Assembly: GCA_947624165.1 (NCBI GenBank)
Contig: CANQJC010000002.1
Location: forward strand, 1-64,000
Length of the DNA: 64,000 nucleotides
Direction: 5' to 3'
Source of the DNA: an uncultured Clostridia bacterium
Lineage (GTDB): Bacteria; Bacillota; Clostridia; UBA1381
Shown: positions 62,536 to 64,000 of the stretch, one piece after another
Layout: each line of letters starts with the position of its first letter
How positions within the stretch are numbered: position 1 is the stretch's first letter
The notes under the pieces: generated by a model
Seen by the model: only the letters and a program-made list of their open reading frames with translations
Database searches by the model: none
Told to the model about the DNA's origin: nothing
Made by a program: the position numbers and the translations under genes

Positions 62536-63972
62536 ATGGAAAAATCAAACGCTTATCTCGCCGAGGAAAGGGTGGGAATACTTATGAGGAAGTACGCCGC
62601 GCCGTGCATTATTTCGCTGCTTGTCGCCGCGCTCTACAACATTGTCGACCAAATCTTCATAGCCAACGCCGACTATCTCGGCTCATACGGGAACGCGGCT
62701 AATACCGTCGTGTTCCCGCTCACCGTGATCGCGCTTGCCTTTGCGGTCATGATAGGAGACGGCTGCTGCGCTTTTGTGAGCCTTAGTCTCGGCAGGAACA
62801 GAAGAAACGACGCGGAAGCGAGTATAGGAAATTCCGTCGTACTGTCAATCATCGGAGGAGTAATTATTTGCGCCGTATATCTTATATTTCAAAACGCGAT
62901 AATAGCGGCGTTCGGAGGGACGGTCAACGCGGAAACGTTCGATTACTCAAAGGAATATTTCTTTTATATAACGCTCGGGATACCGTTTTATGTGTTCGGT
63001 CAGGCGATGAACCCCGTCATACGTTCCGACGGCAGTCCAAAATTCGCGATGGCTTCAACGCTTGCCGGCGCGGCGGCGAATATTGTTCTTGATCCGATTT
63101 TTATATTCATTTTCAAATGGGGAATGATGGGAGCGGCTGTCGCGACCGTCGCGGGACAAATCATAACGGCCGCGCTTGCCGTGTGGTATCTGTTCCGCAC
63201 AAAGACGGTGAAGCTTACGCGCCGCAGCTTTTCGCTCAAATTTCGTATAATCGCCAAAATCATACCGCTCGGAATATGCAGCTTTCTGTCGCAGATATCT
63301 CTTGTTGCCGCTATGGCGGTCATCAACAACATGATAAGAAAATACGGCGCGCGCGACGAGATATTTTCTATGTCGCAGTACGCGCAGATACCTATGGCGG
63401 TCGTGGGAATAGTTATGAAATTTTTCCAGATCGTAATATCTGTCGTAGTGGGTATGGCGGCTGGCTGTATACCGATAGTCGGTTTCAATATGGGCGCGGG
63501 CGAAAAAGCACGGGTGAAGAAGCTTTTCACAATGCTGCTCGTGTGTGAAGCCGCCGTTGGAGCCGCCGCTCTGCTTATCGTCGAATTATTCCCGAACAAG
63601 CTTATCGCCGTGTTCGGAGCGGCGAACGAGAGCGCGTATTACACGGATTTCGCGCTTAAGGCGTTCAGAATATACCTGTGCATGATGATTTTCGCCTGCG
63701 TCAACAAGGCGGCGTTCATATTCCTTCAGGCTATGGGAAAAGCCGCGGCGTCGACTATGCTGTCAATGGTAAGAGAAATAATTTTCGGCGTCGGCTTCGC
63801 GCTGATTTTGCCTGTTTATTTTGGATTGGACGGCGTACTTTATTCAATGCCGGTTTCGGATATACTGACATTTATAATATCCGCCGCCGTGATAATCTCG
63901 ACATACAGAGCCTTGTCAAGACCGTATGCCGAAGCCGCGCCGTCGCTTGCCGCAGACCCGGGACGCGCTTGA
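62536..63972 (+). CDS. MATE family efflux transporter
   Basis: A 478-residue membrane protein with 12 hydrophobic segments in the MATE pattern: LMRKYAAPCIISLLVAALYNIVDQIFI at the start, GNAANTVVFPL, and the second-half repeat beginning near residue 240 with ICSFLSQISLVAAMAVINN. Members are cation-coupled exporters of drugs, flavins or other metabolites. Substrate cannot be inferred. GAAAGG precedes the ATG, and the gene lies alone between the groEL terminator and the window end. Confidence 0.88.
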   Translation: MEKSNAYLAEERVGILMRKYAAPCIISLLVAALYNIVDQIFIANADYLGSYGNAANTVVFPLTVIALAFAVMIGDGCCAFVSLSLGRNRRNDAEASIGNSVVLSIIGGVIICAVYLIFQNAIIAAFGGTVNAETFDYSKEYFFYITLGIPFYVFGQAMNPVIRSDGSPKFAMASTLAGAAANIVLDPIFIFIFKWGMMGAAVATVAGQIITAALAVWYLFRTKTVKLTRRSFSLKFRIIAKIIPLGICSFLSQISLVAAMAVINNMIRKYGARDEIFSMSQYAQIPMAVVGIVMKFFQIVISVVVGMAAGCIPIVGFNMGAGEKARVKKLFTMLLVCEAAVGAAALLIVELFPNKLIAVFGAANESAYYTDFALKAFRIYLCMMIFACVNKAAFIFLQAMGKAAASTMLSMVREIIFGVGFALILPVYFGLDGVLYSMPVSDILTFIISAAVIISTYRALSRPYAEAAPSLAADPGRA

Positions 63973-63980
63973 CGATATAT

Positions 63981-64000
63981 AAAAGGAGCAGCCGTTTGAC
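63981..64000 (+). other. Possible ribosome binding site of the next gene at the window edge
   Basis: AAAAGGAG at 63981-63988 is followed after 7 nt by a TTG codon at 63996. A downstream gene may start here, but only five bases remain. Confidence 0.3.

Overview
The window looks like the chromosome of an anaerobic, spore-forming Clostridia-type Firmicute, probably an uncultured gut lineage close to Oscillospirales or Christensenellales (the lineage is an inference). The evidence is a complete spoIIA operon with sigF, yabP/yabQ and a spoVB-like flippase, a diaminopimelate pathway ending in DapL and DapF, electron-bifurcating NfnAB, HydE, RNase J with mini-RNase III, and a CIRCE-controlled groESL. 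Coding density is high. Genes start mostly with ATG behind GGAGG-type sites, and many intergenic gaps carry near-consensus sigma-A promoters with 17-nt spacers. I saw no rRNA, tRNA or CRISPR array.

Layout. 1-200 holds the C-terminal end of a large serine recombinase, probably the edge of an integrated element. 202-2542 has a small membrane exporter, a lipid kinase, ruvX and a DUF1292 gene. A probable 6S RNA follows at about 2616-2830, then spoIIAA-spoIIAB-sigF and a GH36 alpha-galactosidase. 6679-17467 is a nitrogen/amino-acid block: glnA behind a promoter-proximal terminator, an ANTAR regulator, dapF, dapL and gltBD, with interspersed repeats between genes. 17566-25632 holds aroA and the Bacillus-like series spoVB(yabM)-mazG(yabN)-rqcP(yabO)-yabP-yabQ-divIC-yabR, split by a membrane protein, an XRE regulator and hup. 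25735-33352 holds a membrane/DUF6273 fusion, tsaC, an arginine-phosphatase-type LMW phosphatase, rimI, tsaD, aroB, lspA and rluD. 33426-38698 is a cell-wall block: ddl, murI, a DUF1934 gene, ctpA and an LCP protein. 38931-43866 has an AT-rich orphan, a fumarase alpha subunit without its usual partner, and a double GT-C/PMT glycosyltransferase. 44036-50402 has hpf, RNase J, hydE, a PLP lyase, a CpXC protein and a pseudouridine synthase. 50472-57058 has nfnAB, cysS-mrnC, a split transketolase and a lipoprotein. 57103-63972 has PBP1A, a small BofC-C-like protein, groES-groEL and a MATE transporter.

The signal I find most interesting is in the nitrogen block. The glnA and gltB leaders share a 14-nt element (AGCAAAGGYGTTTC) just downstream of their predicted promoters. 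In both, this element forms the 5' arm of a hairpin ending in a T-run. In glnA it is a compact intrinsic terminator that starts about 5 nt after the predicted transcription start. In gltB the two arms are separated by about 90 nt of repeat-like sequence. An ANTAR-domain RNA-binding antiterminator is encoded directly after glnA. Together these suggest an attenuation regulon for ammonium assimilation, with the gltB copy possibly interrupted by a mobile repeat.
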